This document shows, piece by piece, positions 17,238 through 27,034 of a stretch of DNA of 64,000 bases. The notes under the pieces are model-generated. The model did not search any database. It was not told the origin of the DNA and was given only the letters and a program-made list of their open reading frames with translations. A program made the position numbers and the translations under genes. This DNA is from Streptomyces sp. NBC_00654 (GTDB lineage: Bacteria; Actinomycetota; Actinomycetes; Streptomycetales; Streptomycetaceae): contig NZ_JAPEOB010000003.1 in the NCBI RefSeq assembly GCF_026341775.1, forward strand, positions 124,001 through 188,000, in the 5' to 3' direction. Numbering within the stretch: the stretch's first letter is position 1; every line of letters starts with the position of its first letter.

Positions 17238-20200
17238 GTGAAAGGCATCATCTCCATGCCGTTCCCCGTGACCCCGCGCCGGCGCCGCAACGGCGTCCCG
17301 CCCGGCGCACCTCCCACCGCCGGTCCCGCCGGTCCCACCGGTCCCACCGGTCCAGGCGGCGAATCCGGGCCGAGCCCGCACCGGTCCACGTTCCGGCCCG
17401 ACATCGAGGGCCTGCGCGCGGTGGCCGTGCTCGCGGTCCTCGCCTTCCACGCCGGGATACCCGGCATGGCGGGCGGGTTCGTCGGGGTGGACGTCTTCTT
17501 CGTCATCTCCGGCTACCTGATCACCGGACTGCTGGTCCGGGAGGCGATCACCACCGGCCGGATCCGGCTCGGCGACTTCTTCTCCCGCCGCGCCCGGCGG
17601 CTGCTGCCCTCGGCCGCCGTGGTGCTCGCCGCCGTGGCGGTGGCCGGTGCCTGGCTGACCGTACCGCTGCGGCGGACCGACCTGGAGTACGACGTCGTGG
17701 CGGCGGCGCTGTCCGTCGCCAACTGGCGGTTCGTCTCCCAGCAGACCGACTACCTCGCCGCCGGGCACGGCCAGAGCCCGTTGCTGCACTTCTGGTCCCT
17801 CGCGGTGGAGGAGCAGTTCTATCTGTTCTGGGCCCCGCTGCTGGCGGTGATCGTGATCGGTGCGGCCCGCGCGGTCCGCCGGGGACGGGCGGTACGCGGT
17901 GTCGTGGCCCTGGTCACGGCGGTACTGGCGCTCGGCTCGTTCGCCCTGTCCCTGCACTGGACCGGCTCCTCCGTCTCACTGGCGTACCTCGGGACGCCCT
18001 CGCGGGTCTGGCAGTTCGGGGCCGGGGCGCTGCTCGCCCTGCTGCCCTGGCACCTGATGCGCGGGCCGCGCCCGCTGCGTCTGCTGTGCGGCTGGGCCGG
18101 GGCCGGGGCGATCGTCTGGTGCGTCCTGTCGTACGACGCGAGCACCCCGTACCCCGGGTACGCCGCGCTCGTGCCGACCCTGGCCACGGCGGCCGTCATC
18201 CTGGCCGCGATCCCCGGCCGGGGCGAGCGCCTCGCCGAGGGGCCGTACGGGGTGGGGCGGCTGCTGGCGGGGCGCGCACCGCGTGCGGTCGGGCGGCTCT
18301 CCTACAACCTCTATCTGTGGCACTGGCCCGTGCTCGTACTGGCCGAAGCCCGGTTCGGGGTGCTCGGCTGGCCCGCGCGGACCGCGCTGACCCTGGCATC
18401 GGCGCTGCCCGCGCTGGCCACCCTGCGCTGGGTGGAGCAGCCGCTGCGCCGCAGCCGTACGGTGTCCGAACTGCCCCGGCGCGGGCTGGCGGTGGGCGTC
18501 TCGGCGATCATCCTCCCGGTGGTGCTGGCGCTGGTGGTGGGCACCACGACGCTCCGGCTGCTGGGCCCGGCCACCCCGGTCGATCTGCGAGGGCTTCCGC
18601 CGGGTGCCGCCGCCGGGCCCTCGCTGCTGGCCCGGGACGCCGGTGCGCCGCTCGCCGGCGGGCCCGTGGTGCCCAACCCCGTACAGGCGCGGAAGGACTT
18701 CCCGCCGGACGGCGCCTGCGAGGTCGCGCCCGCCGTGACCCGCAGCCCCGAGTGCCTGTTCGGCGCGACGGACAGCCCGGACCGGATCGTGCTGCTCGGC
18801 GACTCGCACGCCGGGCAGTGGTTCTCCCCGATGCTCGCGCTGGCCGCCGAACGCGGCTGGGCGCTCCAGGAGTTGGTGAAGCAGGGCTGCCCGCTGCCCC
18901 GGCTCACGGTGGACAGTCCCCAGTTGGGCCGCGTCTACCGGGAGTGCGACGTCTGGCGGGCGGACGCGCTGGAGCGGCTGCGGGAGCAGCCGAAGCCCAG
19001 GCTCATCGTGATCTCCTCGCTCAACCGCTACACCGCCGACCCCGGACTCCTCGCGGACGGCTGGGAGAAGACGCTGAAGCCGCTGCGCGCGCTCGGGGTG
19101 CCGATCGTCTACATCGAGGACACCCCCGTACCCGGTACGGACGTCCCCGCGTGTGTCTCCGGCAGCCCCGGGGACCCGGGCGCGTGCGCGTTCGCCCGGA
19201 AGGACGCCGTGCCGGCCGATCCGCTGGCCCGGCGGATCGCGTCGGGCGCGCTGCCCGGCGTACGGAGCATCAGCGTGAACCCCGTGCTGTGCCCGGGGAA
19301 CGGGCCGGACTGCCCCGCCGTACGGGACAGGGTCCTGCTCTACCGGGACGACGCCCATCTGACCAATGCGGCCGCCGTCGTGCTGGCTCCCCGGCTGGAG
19401 CGGCTGCTCGGCGAGGCCGGGGCGCTGCCCGTACCCGGGGTATCGGGAACGCCCGCGCCGAGCGGCCCCGCCGCCCCCGGGGCCGGCGGCTGGACCGAGC
19501 TGTTGCGCGACGACTTCGACGGTCCGGCGGGCAGCCGCCCGTCCGCCGCGCACTGGCAGTACGACCTCGGCACCTGCTACCCGGGCTGCCCCGCGCCGCA
19601 GTGGGGCACGGGGGAGATCGAGACCATGACCGACTCGGCCGACAACGTCCGGCTCGACGGGAGGGGCGCGCTGGAGATCGTCCCCACCAGGAAGGCGGGC
19701 GAGTGGAGTTCGGGCCGGATCGAGACCCGGCGCTCCGACTTCGCGCCGCCGACCGGCGGGGTGCTGCGGATCGAGGCGTCGATCGCGCTGCCGGATGTCA
19801 CGGGGGCCGGGGCGGCGGGCTACTGGCCGGCCTTCTGGACCCTGGGCGCGCCGTTGCGTGACGGCTACACGGGGTGGCCGGGGGTCGGGGAGCTGGACAT
19901 CATGGAGTCCGTCAACGGCCGGGACACCGTCTTCGGCAGCATGCACTGCGGTGTCATGGAGGGCGGCCCCTGCGAGGAGCCGGTGGGGCGGACGTCCGGG
20001 CCGCAGCCGTGCCCCGGCTGCCGTACGGAGTTCCACTCGTACGCCGTCGAGGTCGACCGCTCCCCCGGCGCGGAGGAGGTCCGCTGGTATCTGGACGGGC
20101 GTGCGTACCACCGGGTGACGGCCGCCTCGATGGACGCCGGTACCTGGAAGCGGGCGGTGGACCACGGGGTGTTCCTGATCCTGAACGTGGCCGTCGGCGG

Positions 20201-20315
20201 CAAGCTCCCGCTCGCGGACGGGGCGGCTCCCGGACCGGCCACCGAGCCCGGCCACCCGATGCGCGTCGACCACGTCACCGTCTCGGCCCGAAAGGGGGTC
20301 GCCGCCGGGCGGTAG
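17238..20315 (+). CDS. Trifunctional AT3 acyltransferase - SGNH - GH16 fusion
   Basis: A 1,025-residue protein in three parts. A Pro/Gly-rich tail with GPTGPTGP repeats (about 15-48) leads to an OafA/OatA-type membrane acyltransferase (about 50-420; DIEGLRAVAV, AFHAG, FFVISGYLITG, SLAVEEQFYLFW, YNLYLWHWPVL). Next is an extracytoplasmic SGNH domain with LLGDSHAG (Ser near 523) and DDAH (704-707). The C-terminal GH16 domain (about 752-1020) has catalytic GELDIMES, Glu885 and Glu890. AT3-SGNH proteins O-acetylate polysaccharides; GH16 enzymes cut or transglycosylate beta-1,3/1,4-glucans. Linking all three is unusual. It is six bases after the GT2 gene, so it probably modifies and trims the same polymer. 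GTG 17238 or ATG 17256 may be the start. Confidence 0.9.
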   Translation: MKGIISMPFPVTPRRRRNGVPPGAPPTAGPAGPTGPTGPGGESGPSPHRSTFRPDIEGLRAVAVLAVLAFHAGIPGMAGGFVGVDVFFVISGYLITGLLVREAITTGRIRLGDFFSRRARRLLPSAAVVLAAVAVAGAWLTVPLRRTDLEYDVVAAALSVANWRFVSQQTDYLAAGHGQSPLLHFWSLAVEEQFYLFWAPLLAVIVIGAARAVRRGRAVRGVVALVTAVLALGSFALSLHWTGSSVSLAYLGTPSRVWQFGAGALLALLPWHLMRGPRPLRLLCGWAGAGAIVWCVLSYDASTPYPGYAALVPTLATAAVILAAIPGRGERLAEGPYGVGRLLAGRAPRAVGRLSYNLYLWHWPVLVLAEARFGVLGWPARTALTLASALPALATLRWVEQPLRRSRTVSELPRRGLAVGVSAIILPVVLALVVGTTTLRLLGPATPVDLRGLPPGAAAGPSLLARDAGAPLAGGPVVPNPVQARKDFPPDGACEVAPAVTRSPECLFGATDSPDRIVLLGDSHAGQWFSPMLALAAERGWALQELVKQGCPLPRLTVDSPQLGRVYRECDVWRADALERLREQPKPRLIVISSLNRYTADPGLLADGWEKTLKPLRALGVPIVYIEDTPVPGTDVPACVSGSPGDPGACAFARKDAVPADPLARRIASGALPGVRSISVNPVLCPGNGPDCPAVRDRVLLYRDDAHLTNAAAVVLAPRLERLLGEAGALPVPGVSGTPAPSGPAAPGAGGWTELLRDDFDGPAGSRPSAAHWQYDLGTCYPGCPAPQWGTGEIETMTDSADNVRLDGRGALEIVPTRKAGEWSSGRIETRRSDFAPPTGGVLRIEASIALPDVTGAGAAGYWPAFWTLGAPLRDGYTGWPGVGELDIMESVNGRDTVFGSMHCGVMEGGPCEEPVGRTSGPQPCPGCRTEFHSYAVEVDRSPGAEEVRWYLDGRAYHRVTAASMDAGTWKRAVDHGVFLILNVAVGGKLPLADGAAPGPATEPGHPMRVDHVTVSARKGVAAGR

Positions 20316-20331
20316 AGGCTGTCCGCGGGCT

Positions 20332-21549
20332 CTACGCGTGGGGCCGGGCCGGCCGTCGTCCGGGCCGGCCCCACAGCGTCATCGCGCGCAGCAGCCACTC
20401 CACCGGGCCGAGCCGGTGGCGCCGCATCAGCCGGGCTGACACGGCGAGTTGGCAGACGTAGAAGAGCAGCGCCCCGGCCAGGACGGTGGCCGCGCCCACC
20501 CTGCCGTACAGCGCGGCCCCGTAGCCGGTGAAGACCAGGGCCATGGCGAGCGACTGCGTCAGGTAGTTGGTCAGGGCCATCCGGCCCGCCGGGGCGAGCC
20601 GGGCGGCGAGTGCCGCGCCGCGCGGGGTGGTGAACCAGAGCAGGAGGCCGCTCGCGTAGGCGGCGGTCAGCGCCGGGGCGGTCACCATGCCGACGACGAA
20701 CATCGGGATCTCCCAGCGGGCGGACATCGGCCCGACCGTGCCCGCCGCCATGAGCGCCCCGCCGGGCAGGCCCACGAGGAGTCCCACCAGGAGGATCCGG
20801 CGCAGCCGGTCGGTGCGGCCGACGAGGCCGGTGAGCAGGCGGCGCTTGCCCGCCGCGTAGCCGACCAGGAACGCGGTGACGACCATGCCGCCCATCATGA
20901 ACAGCCCGACCAGGATGTCCGGCCAGGACCCGATGTTCGCGCGGAGCACATCACCCGCGCCGCCCCGGTAGGCGGCGGTCAGGTCGGCGGCCCGCGCGGC
21001 GATTTCGGCGGCCTCGCCGTCGTCGGCCGGGTCCAGCAGCGCGACGCCCGCCGCGGCGAGCAGGTAGAGGGCGGCCACGGCCCCGTACACCCACAGGGCG
21101 GCGCGCCACATCCTGGCCGGGCCGGCGTCGCGGGCGGCGAACAGGATCAGGCCGAGCACGGCGTACGTGGTGAGGATGTCGCCGGGGTAGAGCAGGGCGG
21201 CGTGCAGGACACCGAGGACGAACAGGCCGAGGAGCCGGCGCAGCGTCCGCGGTGCGAAGCGGGCGCCGTCGCGTTCGGCCGAGGTCATCTGGAGCGTGAA
21301 GCTGTAGCCGAAGAGGAACGAGAACAGCAGGTAGAACTTGGTGTGCACGAACATCGTGACCAGCCACAGCGCGGTGTAGTGCACACCATCGGTGAGCGGG
21401 CCGCCGCCGCGCGTGCCCTCGATCCCCGACATCACCATGACGTTGGCGAGGAAGATCCCGCAGAGCGCGAAGCCGCGCAGGGCGTCGACCTCCACGATCC
21501 GCTGCCGCAGGGGTGCGGCCGGTTCCTGGCGCGAGTGTGTGACGGCCAT
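20332..21549 (-). CDS. DUF418 family membrane protein (YeiB-like)
   Basis: A 405-residue polytopic membrane protein, about ten helices, with the family opening VDALRGFALCGIFLANVMV, a central KFYLLFSFLFGYSF segment, and the C-terminal DUF418 domain with GRMALTNYLTQS. The family is distantly related to acyltransferase-3 membrane domains. Its role is unknown; transport or acyl transfer to surface polymers has been suggested for relatives. ATG at 21549 follows GAGGGGGA. It is convergent with the GH16 fusion gene, with only 16 bp between stops, so it belongs to a separate transcript. Confidence 0.87.
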   Translation of the reverse strand: MAVTHSRQEPAAPLRQRIVEVDALRGFALCGIFLANVMVMSGIEGTRGGGPLTDGVHYTALWLVTMFVHTKFYLLFSFLFGYSFTLQMTSAERDGARFAPRTLRRLLGLFVLGVLHAALLYPGDILTTYAVLGLILFAARDAGPARMWRAALWVYGAVAALYLLAAAGVALLDPADDGEAAEIAARAADLTAAYRGGAGDVLRANIGSWPDILVGLFMMGGMVVTAFLVGYAAGKRRLLTGLVGRTDRLRRILLVGLLVGLPGGALMAAGTVGPMSARWEIPMFVVGMVTAPALTAAYASGLLLWFTTPRGAALAARLAPAGRMALTNYLTQSLAMALVFTGYGAALYGRVGAATVLAGALLFYVCQLAVSARLMRRHRLGPVEWLLRAMTLWGRPGRRPARPHA

Positions 21550-21761
21550 CCGTCGGGTCCCCCTCGTTCGTCCTGCGGTCGTCCCGGGGCATGGCGGTGC
21601 CGCTCGTCCCCCGCGGGGAGACGCGGTCGCGCCCCTCGGGGTTGCCCGTCGAGGGCGCCGGGGACCGCCGGCCGCGCGCCGGCGCGAACCGGCGGCCGAT
21701 GCTGCCGCGCGCTGCCGCGAACCCACCGCCGGCCGCCCGAACCCGCTGTCGCCCGCGCGCG

Positions 21762-22388
21762 CTAGCGCGGAGCGGCCGCCGCCTCGAACGCTCCGCGTGC
21801 CAGCCGGTGCAGCAGCGCCGCCGTCGCCGCACGGTCGGGAAGGGCCTCGGGGCGGGCCAGGTGCGGGGTGGAGTTCAGCAGGCCGAAGACGGCGTGGACG
21901 GTGACCCGGGCCTCGTCCTCGGCAACGTCCGGGTAGAGCTCGCGGACGACGCCGACCCAGACCTCGACGTACTGGCGCTGGAGCCGGCGCACCCGCTTGC
22001 GGTCCGTGTCGCGCAGCCGGTCCAGCTCACGGTCGTGGAGGGTGATCAGGGGGCGGTCGTCCAGAGCGAAGTCGATGTGCCCCTCGATGAGCGCGTCGAG
22101 CAGGGCCCGGGGGGAGCCGTCCCCGTCGGCCGCGTCCTGCGACACACGGAGCCGGCCGCCCTCCAGCAGGCGCTCGCTGATGCCCACCAGCAGCTCGGCG
22201 AGCATCGCGTCCTTCCCGGGGAAGTGGCGGTACAGACCGGGGCCGCTGATCCCGACGGCGGCCCCTATCTCGTCGACGCCGACGCCGTGGAAGCCGCGCT
22301 CGGCGAAGAGGCGGGCGGCCTCCCGGAGGATCTGCTCGCGGCGGGTCGGAGCCGCGACGCGGGCGGCGGCATGGGTGCTCATGGGCAT
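21762..22388 (-). CDS. TetR-family regulator of the leucine-catabolism operon
   Basis: A 208-residue TetR protein. The N-terminal helix-turn-helix (about 18-62) reads REQILREAARLFAERGF and VDEIGAAVGISGPGLYRHF; the rest is a helical ligand domain. It is divergent from the acyl-CoA carboxylase operon, and two matching operators lie between them, so it is very probably the local repressor, with an acyl-CoA intermediate as the likely ligand. Two ATGs (22388, 22382) are possible; neither has a ribosome site, so a leaderless mRNA is likely. Confidence 0.88.
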   Translation of the reverse strand: MPMSTHAAARVAAPTRREQILREAARLFAERGFHGVGVDEIGAAVGISGPGLYRHFPGKDAMLAELLVGISERLLEGGRLRVSQDAADGDGSPRALLDALIEGHIDFALDDRPLITLHDRELDRLRDTDRKRVRRLQRQYVEVWVGVVRELYPDVAEDEARVTVHAVFGLLNSTPHLARPEALPDRAATAALLHRLARGAFEAAAAPR

Positions 22389-22405
22389 TCATTCTAGACA
22401 GGGCC

Positions 22406-22450
22406 GTTAGCGCTCGTTAACCTGAACGCAATGCGTTAACGCTCATTAAC
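22406..22450. promoter_or_regulatory. Two 16-bp operators between TetR and the carboxylase operon
   Basis: GTTAGCGCTCGTTAAC (22406-22421) and GTTAACGCTCATTAAC (22435-22450) differ at only two positions and are spaced 29 bp centre to centre. Each has GTTAA/TTAAC-type arms around a six-base core. They lie 18 bp from the TetR start and 32 bp from the carboxylase start, so one protein could control both directions. Confidence 0.8.
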
Positions 22451-22481
22451 TATCGCGGTACGGGCAAGGGGGCTCGACACG

Positions 22482-24104
22482 ATGCAGCAGGCACCGGTCC
22501 TGGCGAGCGCGGCCGATCCCGCCTCGGAGGCCTGGCAGGCCAACGAGGCGGCGCATCACGCGCTCGCCGGAGAGCTGCGCACGCGGCTCGCCACGGCACG
22601 GCTCGGCGGGGGTGAGAAGGCCCGCGCCCGGCATGTGGCGCGCGGCAAGCTGCTGCCCCGGGAGCGGGTGGACACCCTGCTCGACCCGGGCTCGCCCTTC
22701 CTGGAGCTGGCCCCGCTGGCCGCCGAGGGGCTGTACGGGGGCGCCGCCCCGGCGGCCGGGGTGATCGCCGGAATCGGGCGGGTCAGCGGCCGGGAGTGCG
22801 TGATCGTCGCCAACGACGCCACGGTCAAGGGCGGCACGTACTACCCGATGACCGTGAAGAAGCACCTCCGCGCCCAGGAGGTGGCGCTGGAGAACCGGCT
22901 GCCGTGCCTGTATCTGGTCGACTCGGGCGGGGCCTTCCTGCCGATGCAGGACGAGGTGTTCCCCGACCGGGACCACTTCGGGCGGATCTTCTACAACCAG
23001 GCCCGGATGTCGGGGGCCGGCATCCCGCAGATCGCGGCGGTGCTCGGGTCCTGCACGGCGGGCGGGGCGTACGTCCCCGCGATGAGCGACGAGGCCGTCA
23101 TCGTCCGCAACCAGGGCACGATCTTCCTCGGCGGTCCGCCGCTGGTGAAGGCGGCGACCGGTGAGGTCGTCACGGCCGAGGAGCTGGGCGGCGGCGAGGT
23201 CCACTCCCGTACGTCGGGGGTCACCGACCATCTCGCGGAGGACGACGCGCACGCGCTGCGGATCGTCCGGAACATCGTGGCCACCCTGCCGGAGCGCGGG
23301 GCGCTCCCCTGGTCCGTACGGCCGGCCGAGGAGCCGAAGGTCGACCCCGCAGGTCTGTACGGGGCGGTGCCGGTCGACTCCCGGACGCCCTACGACGTGC
23401 GCGAGGTGATCGCCCGGGTCGTGGACGGCTCGCGGTTCCAGGAGTTCAAGGCGGAGTACGGCACGACGCTGATCACCGGCTTCGCCCGTATCCACGGCCA
23501 CCCGGTCGGCATCGTCGCCAACAACGGCATCCTGTTCTCCGAGTCCGCCCAGAAGGGCGCGCACTTCATCGAGCTGTGCGACCAGCGCGGCATCCCGCTC
23601 GTCTTCCTCCAGAACATCTCCGGCTTCATGGTCGGCCGGGACTACGAGGCGGGCGGCATCGCCAAGCACGGCGCGAAGATGGTCACGGCGGTGGCCTGCA
23701 CACGGGTGCCGAAGCTGACCGTGGTGGTCGGCGGGTCCTACGGGGCGGGCAACTACTCCATGTGCGGCCGGGCCTACAGCCCCCGCTTCCTGTGGATGTG
23801 GCCCAACGCCAAGATCTCCGTGATGGGCGGGGAGCAGGCCGCCTCCGTCCTGGCGACCGTCAAGCGCGACCAGCTCGGCGACGACTGGAGCGCCGAGGAC
23901 GAGGACGCCTTCAAGGCGCCGATCCGCGAGCAGTACGAGACCCAGGGCAACGCGTACTACGCCACCGCCCGGCTCTGGGACGACGGTGTGATCGACCCGC
24001 TGGACACCCGCCAGGTGCTGGGGCTCGCACTGACGGCCTGCGCCAACGCCCCGCTGCCCCAGAAGGACCCGGCCGGGCCCGGCTTCGGCGTCTTCCGGAT
24101 GTGA
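22482..24104 (+). CDS. Acyl-CoA carboxylase beta (carboxyltransferase) subunit, methylcrotonyl-CoA type
   Basis: A 540-residue carboxyltransferase that moves CO2 from biotin to an acyl-CoA. It has the crotonase-fold halves with [47 protein letters not shown] and [18 protein letters not shown]. First gene of a four-gene operon; ATG at 22482 follows AAGGGGG. With the biotin-carrying alpha subunit, HMG-CoA lyase and isovaleryl-type acyl-CoA dehydrogenase next to it, the substrate is most likely 3-methylcrotonyl-CoA in leucine breakdown. From memory, S. coelicolor calls the homologue accD1. Confidence 0.9.
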   Translation: MQQAPVLASAADPASEAWQANEAAHHALAGELRTRLATARLGGGEKARARHVARGKLLPRERVDTLLDPGSPFLELAPLAAEGLYGGAAPAAGVIAGIGRVSGRECVIVANDATVKGGTYYPMTVKKHLRAQEVALENRLPCLYLVDSGGAFLPMQDEVFPDRDHFGRIFYNQARMSGAGIPQIAAVLGSCTAGGAYVPAMSDEAVIVRNQGTIFLGGPPLVKAATGEVVTAEELGGGEVHSRTSGVTDHLAEDDAHALRIVRNIVATLPERGALPWSVRPAEEPKVDPAGLYGAVPVDSRTPYDVREVIARVVDGSRFQEFKAEYGTTLITGFARIHGHPVGIVANNGILFSESAQKGAHFIELCDQRGIPLVFLQNISGFMVGRDYEAGGIAKHGAKMVTAVACTRVPKLTVVVGGSYGAGNYSMCGRAYSPRFLWMWPNAKISVMGGEQAASVLATVKRDQLGDDWSAEDEDAFKAPIREQYETQGNAYYATARLWDDGVIDPLDTRQVLGLALTACANAPLPQKDPAGPGFGVFRM

Positions 24105-24111
24105 GGAACAG

Positions 24112-26073
24112 ATGACGATGTTCGACACCGTTCTTGTCGCCAACCGCGGCGAGATCGCCGTCCGGGTGATCCGGACCCTGCGCGAGCTGGGTGTGCGCTC
24201 CGTCGCCGTCTTCAGCGACGCGGACGCCGACGCCCGGCACGTACGGGAGGCGGACACAGCGGTACGGATCGGTCCCGCGCCCGCCGCGCAGAGCTACCTC
24301 AGCGTGGACGCCCTGCTGGACGCGGCCCGCCGCACCGGCGCGCAGGCCGTGCACCCGGGGTACGGATTCCTCGCCGAGAACGCGGACTTCGCGCGGGCGT
24401 GCACGGACGCGGGGCTGGTCTTCATCGGGCCGCCCGCCTCCGCGATCTCCCTCATGGGCGACAAGATCCGGGCCAAGGAGACCGTCGCGGCGGCCGGGGT
24501 GCCGGTGGTGCCCGGGTCCTCCGGCAGCGGTCTCACCGATGCCCAACTGGCCGCCGCCGCACGCGAGATCGCCATGCCGGTGCTGCTGAAGCCCTCGGCG
24601 GGCGGCGGCGGCAAGGGCATGCGGCTGGTCCGGGACGAGGCGCTGCTGGCCGAGGAGATCGCGGCGGCCCGGCGCGAGGCGCGCGCCTCGTTCGGCGACG
24701 ACACCCTGCTGGTGGAGCGCTGGATCGACCGGCCGCGCCACATCGAGATCCAGGTGCTGGCCGACGCGCACGGCCAGGTGGTGCACCTGGGCGAGCGCGA
24801 GTGTTCGCTCCAGCGCCGCCACCAGAAGATCATCGAGGAGGCGCCGTCCGTCCTGCTGACCGAGGAGACCCGGGCGGCGATGGGCGAGGCGGCCGTCCAG
24901 GCGGCGCGCTCCTGCGGCTATGTCGGCGCGGGCACGGTGGAGTTCATCGTCCCGGGCGACGACCCCGCCGCGTACTGCTTCATGGAGATGAACACCCGCC
25001 TCCAGGTCGAGCACCCGGTCACCGAGCTGATCACCGGTCTCGACCTGGTCGAGTGGCAGCTGAGGGTCGCGGCGGGCGAACACCTCCCGTACGCCCAGAG
25101 CGACATCACCCTCACCGGGCACGCGATCGAGGCCCGGATCTGCGCGGAGGACCCCGCGCGCGGCTTCCTCCCCTCCGGCGGCACGGTGCTCGCGCTGCGC
25201 GAGCCGCAGGGCCACGGGGTGCGGACGGACTCCGGGCTCAGCGAGGGCGTGCCGGTCGGCAGCCTGTACGACCCGATGCTGTCGAAGGTCATCGCGTACG
25301 GCCCCGACCGCGCCACCGCCGTACGCAAGCTGCGCGCCGCCCTCGCGGACACGGTGATCCTGGGCGTCCCGACCAACGCGGGTTTCCTGCGCCGCCTGCT
25401 GGCCCACCCGGCGGTGGTGGCGGGCGATCTGGACACCGGTCTGGTGGAACGCGAGGCGGACGGGCTGGTCCCGGACGGGGTGCCGGACGAGGTGTACGCG
25501 GCGGCGGCCGCGCTGCGGCTCGACGCGCTGGCCCCCCGGCCTGACGCGGACGGCTGGACGGACCCCTTCTCCGTGCCGAACGGCTGGCGCACGGGCGGCG
25601 GGGCGGCCCCCCTGACGTTCCCGCTCCGGGTCGCGGGCAGCGAGCCGGCCGACCGCGCCGCCCCCCACGCGTCGGCCGTCACCCCGCACGGGGTCACGGT
25701 CGAACTGGACGGCGTCACGCACCACTTCCACCGCGGCGGCCACTGGCTGGGCCGCGACGGCGACACCTGGCACGTGCAGGACCACGACCCGGTGGAGGCG
25801 TCCCTGAGCGGCGCCGCCCGCGCAGGGGCCGACACGCTGGCCGCGCCGATGCCGGGCACGGTCACGGTGGTCAAGGTGGCGGTCGGGGACGAGGTCGCGG
25901 CCGGGCAGAGCCTGCTGGTCGTCGAGGCGATGAAGATGGAACACGTCATCTCAGCCCCGCACGCCGGCACCGTCACCGAACTGGACGTCATCGCCGGAGC
26001 CACGGTCGCCATGGACCAGATCCTGGCCGTGGTGGCACCCGTCGCCGTACCCGTGACCGGGGAGGAATCATGA
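24112..26073 (+). CDS. Acyl-CoA carboxylase alpha subunit (biotin carboxylase plus biotin carrier)
   Basis: A 653-residue protein. The biotin carboxylase domain (1-450) starts [20 protein letters not shown], with the ATP-grasp glycine loop [13 protein letters not shown] and [16 protein letters not shown] linker follows, then a C-terminal biotinyl domain with the biotinylation site VVEAMKMEH. It carboxylates its own biotin with bicarbonate and ATP for the preceding beta subunit. Starts seven bases after that gene behind GAGGA and overlaps the next by four (ATGA), showing tight translational coupling. Confidence 0.92.
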   Translation: MTMFDTVLVANRGEIAVRVIRTLRELGVRSVAVFSDADADARHVREADTAVRIGPAPAAQSYLSVDALLDAARRTGAQAVHPGYGFLAENADFARACTDAGLVFIGPPASAISLMGDKIRAKETVAAAGVPVVPGSSGSGLTDAQLAAAAREIAMPVLLKPSAGGGGKGMRLVRDEALLAEEIAAARREARASFGDDTLLVERWIDRPRHIEIQVLADAHGQVVHLGERECSLQRRHQKIIEEAPSVLLTEETRAAMGEAAVQAARSCGYVGAGTVEFIVPGDDPAAYCFMEMNTRLQVEHPVTELITGLDLVEWQLRVAAGEHLPYAQSDITLTGHAIEARICAEDPARGFLPSGGTVLALREPQGHGVRTDSGLSEGVPVGSLYDPMLSKVIAYGPDRATAVRKLRAALADTVILGVPTNAGFLRRLLAHPAVVAGDLDTGLVEREADGLVPDGVPDEVYAAAAALRLDALAPRPDADGWTDPFSVPNGWRTGGGAAPLTFPLRVAGSEPADRAAPHASAVTPHGVTVELDGVTHHFHRGGHWLGRDGDTWHVQDHDPVEASLSGAARAGADTLAAPMPGTVTVVKVAVGDEVAAGQSLLVVEAMKMEHVISAPHAGTVTELDVIAGATVAMDQILAVVAPVAVPVTGEES

Positions 26074-27026
26074 CCGCGCAACCGCTCGGGCTGCCCATGG
26101 AGGTGCCCGCCCCGGACCTGCCGGCCCGGGTCCGCATCCATGAGGTGGGGGCCCGCGACGGCCTCCAGAACGAGAAGGCGGTCGTCCCCACGGAGGTGAA
26201 GGCGGAGTTCATCCGCCGGCTCGCCGTGGCCGGGCTCGCGACGATCGAGGCGACGAGCTTCGTGCACCCCCGCTGGGTGCCGCAGCTGGCCGACGCCGAG
26301 CAGCTCTACCCCCTGCTCGGGGAGATCGCGGACATCGGGGATGTGGCACTGCCCGTCCTCGTACCGAACGAGCGCGGACTGGACCGGGCGCTGTCGCTCG
26401 GGGCCCGCCGGATCGCCGTGTTCGGCTCGGCGACCGAGACCTTCGCCGCCCGCAATCTGAACCGGACCGTCGACGAGTCGCTCGCCATGTTCGAGCCGGT
26501 GGTGGCCCGTGCCAAGGCGGACAAGGTGCATGTGCGCGGCTATCTGTCGATGTGCTTCGGCGACCCCTGGGAGGGGCCCGTGCCCGTCCACCAGGTCGTC
26601 CGGGTCGCCAAGGCACTGATGAACCTGGGCTGCGACGAGCTGTCGCTCGGCGACACGATCGGCGTCGCCACCCCCGGCCACGTCCGGACCCTGCTGACCG
26701 AGCTGAACGAGAAGGGCGTGCGCACCGACACCATCGGGGTGCACTTCCACGACACGTACGGCCAGGCGCTGTCCAACACCCTCGCCGCGCTCCAGCACGG
26801 GGTGAGCACCGTGGACGCCTCCGCCGGCGGCCTCGGCGGCTGCCCGTACGCGAAGAGCGCGACGGGAAACCTCGCCACCGAAGACCTCGTGTGGATGCTC
26901 CACGGCCTCGGCATCGAAACCGGGGTCGACCTCGACGAGCTCGTCGCCACGAGCGTGTGGCTCGCCGAACAGCTGGGCCGCCCCAGCCCCTCCCGTACCG
27001 TCCGCGCGCTCTCCCACAAGGAGTGA
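26070..27026 (+). CDS. hmgL: Hydroxymethylglutaryl-CoA lyase
   Basis: A 318-residue DRE-TIM metallolyase that splits HMG-CoA to acetoacetate and acetyl-CoA, the last step of leucine catabolism. It has [15 protein letters not shown] (the DGLQ metal/substrate loop), [26 protein letters not shown] (metal His pair) and [15 protein letters not shown] with the active-site Cys. It overlaps the carboxylase alpha gene by ATGA and is followed after eight bases by the acyl-CoA dehydrogenase, whose ribosome site overlaps this gene's end. Confidence 0.93.
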   Translation: MTAQPLGLPMEVPAPDLPARVRIHEVGARDGLQNEKAVVPTEVKAEFIRRLAVAGLATIEATSFVHPRWVPQLADAEQLYPLLGEIADIGDVALPVLVPNERGLDRALSLGARRIAVFGSATETFAARNLNRTVDESLAMFEPVVARAKADKVHVRGYLSMCFGDPWEGPVPVHQVVRVAKALMNLGCDELSLGDTIGVATPGHVRTLLTELNEKGVRTDTIGVHFHDTYGQALSNTLAALQHGVSTVDASAGGLGGCPYAKSATGNLATEDLVWMLHGLGIETGVDLDELVATSVWLAEQLGRPSPSRTVRALSHKE

Positions 27027-27034
27027 AGACCACC

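Noticed and set aside
17280..17380. Collagen-like GPTGPTGP repeats as a structural domain
   Set aside because: Only a few triplets, too short for a triple helix; treated as a flexible N-terminal tail.
15558..17957. A 799-codon minus-strand frame spanning the GT2/fusion junction
   Set aside because: Crosses two well-supported genes on the other strand and has no recognisable domain.
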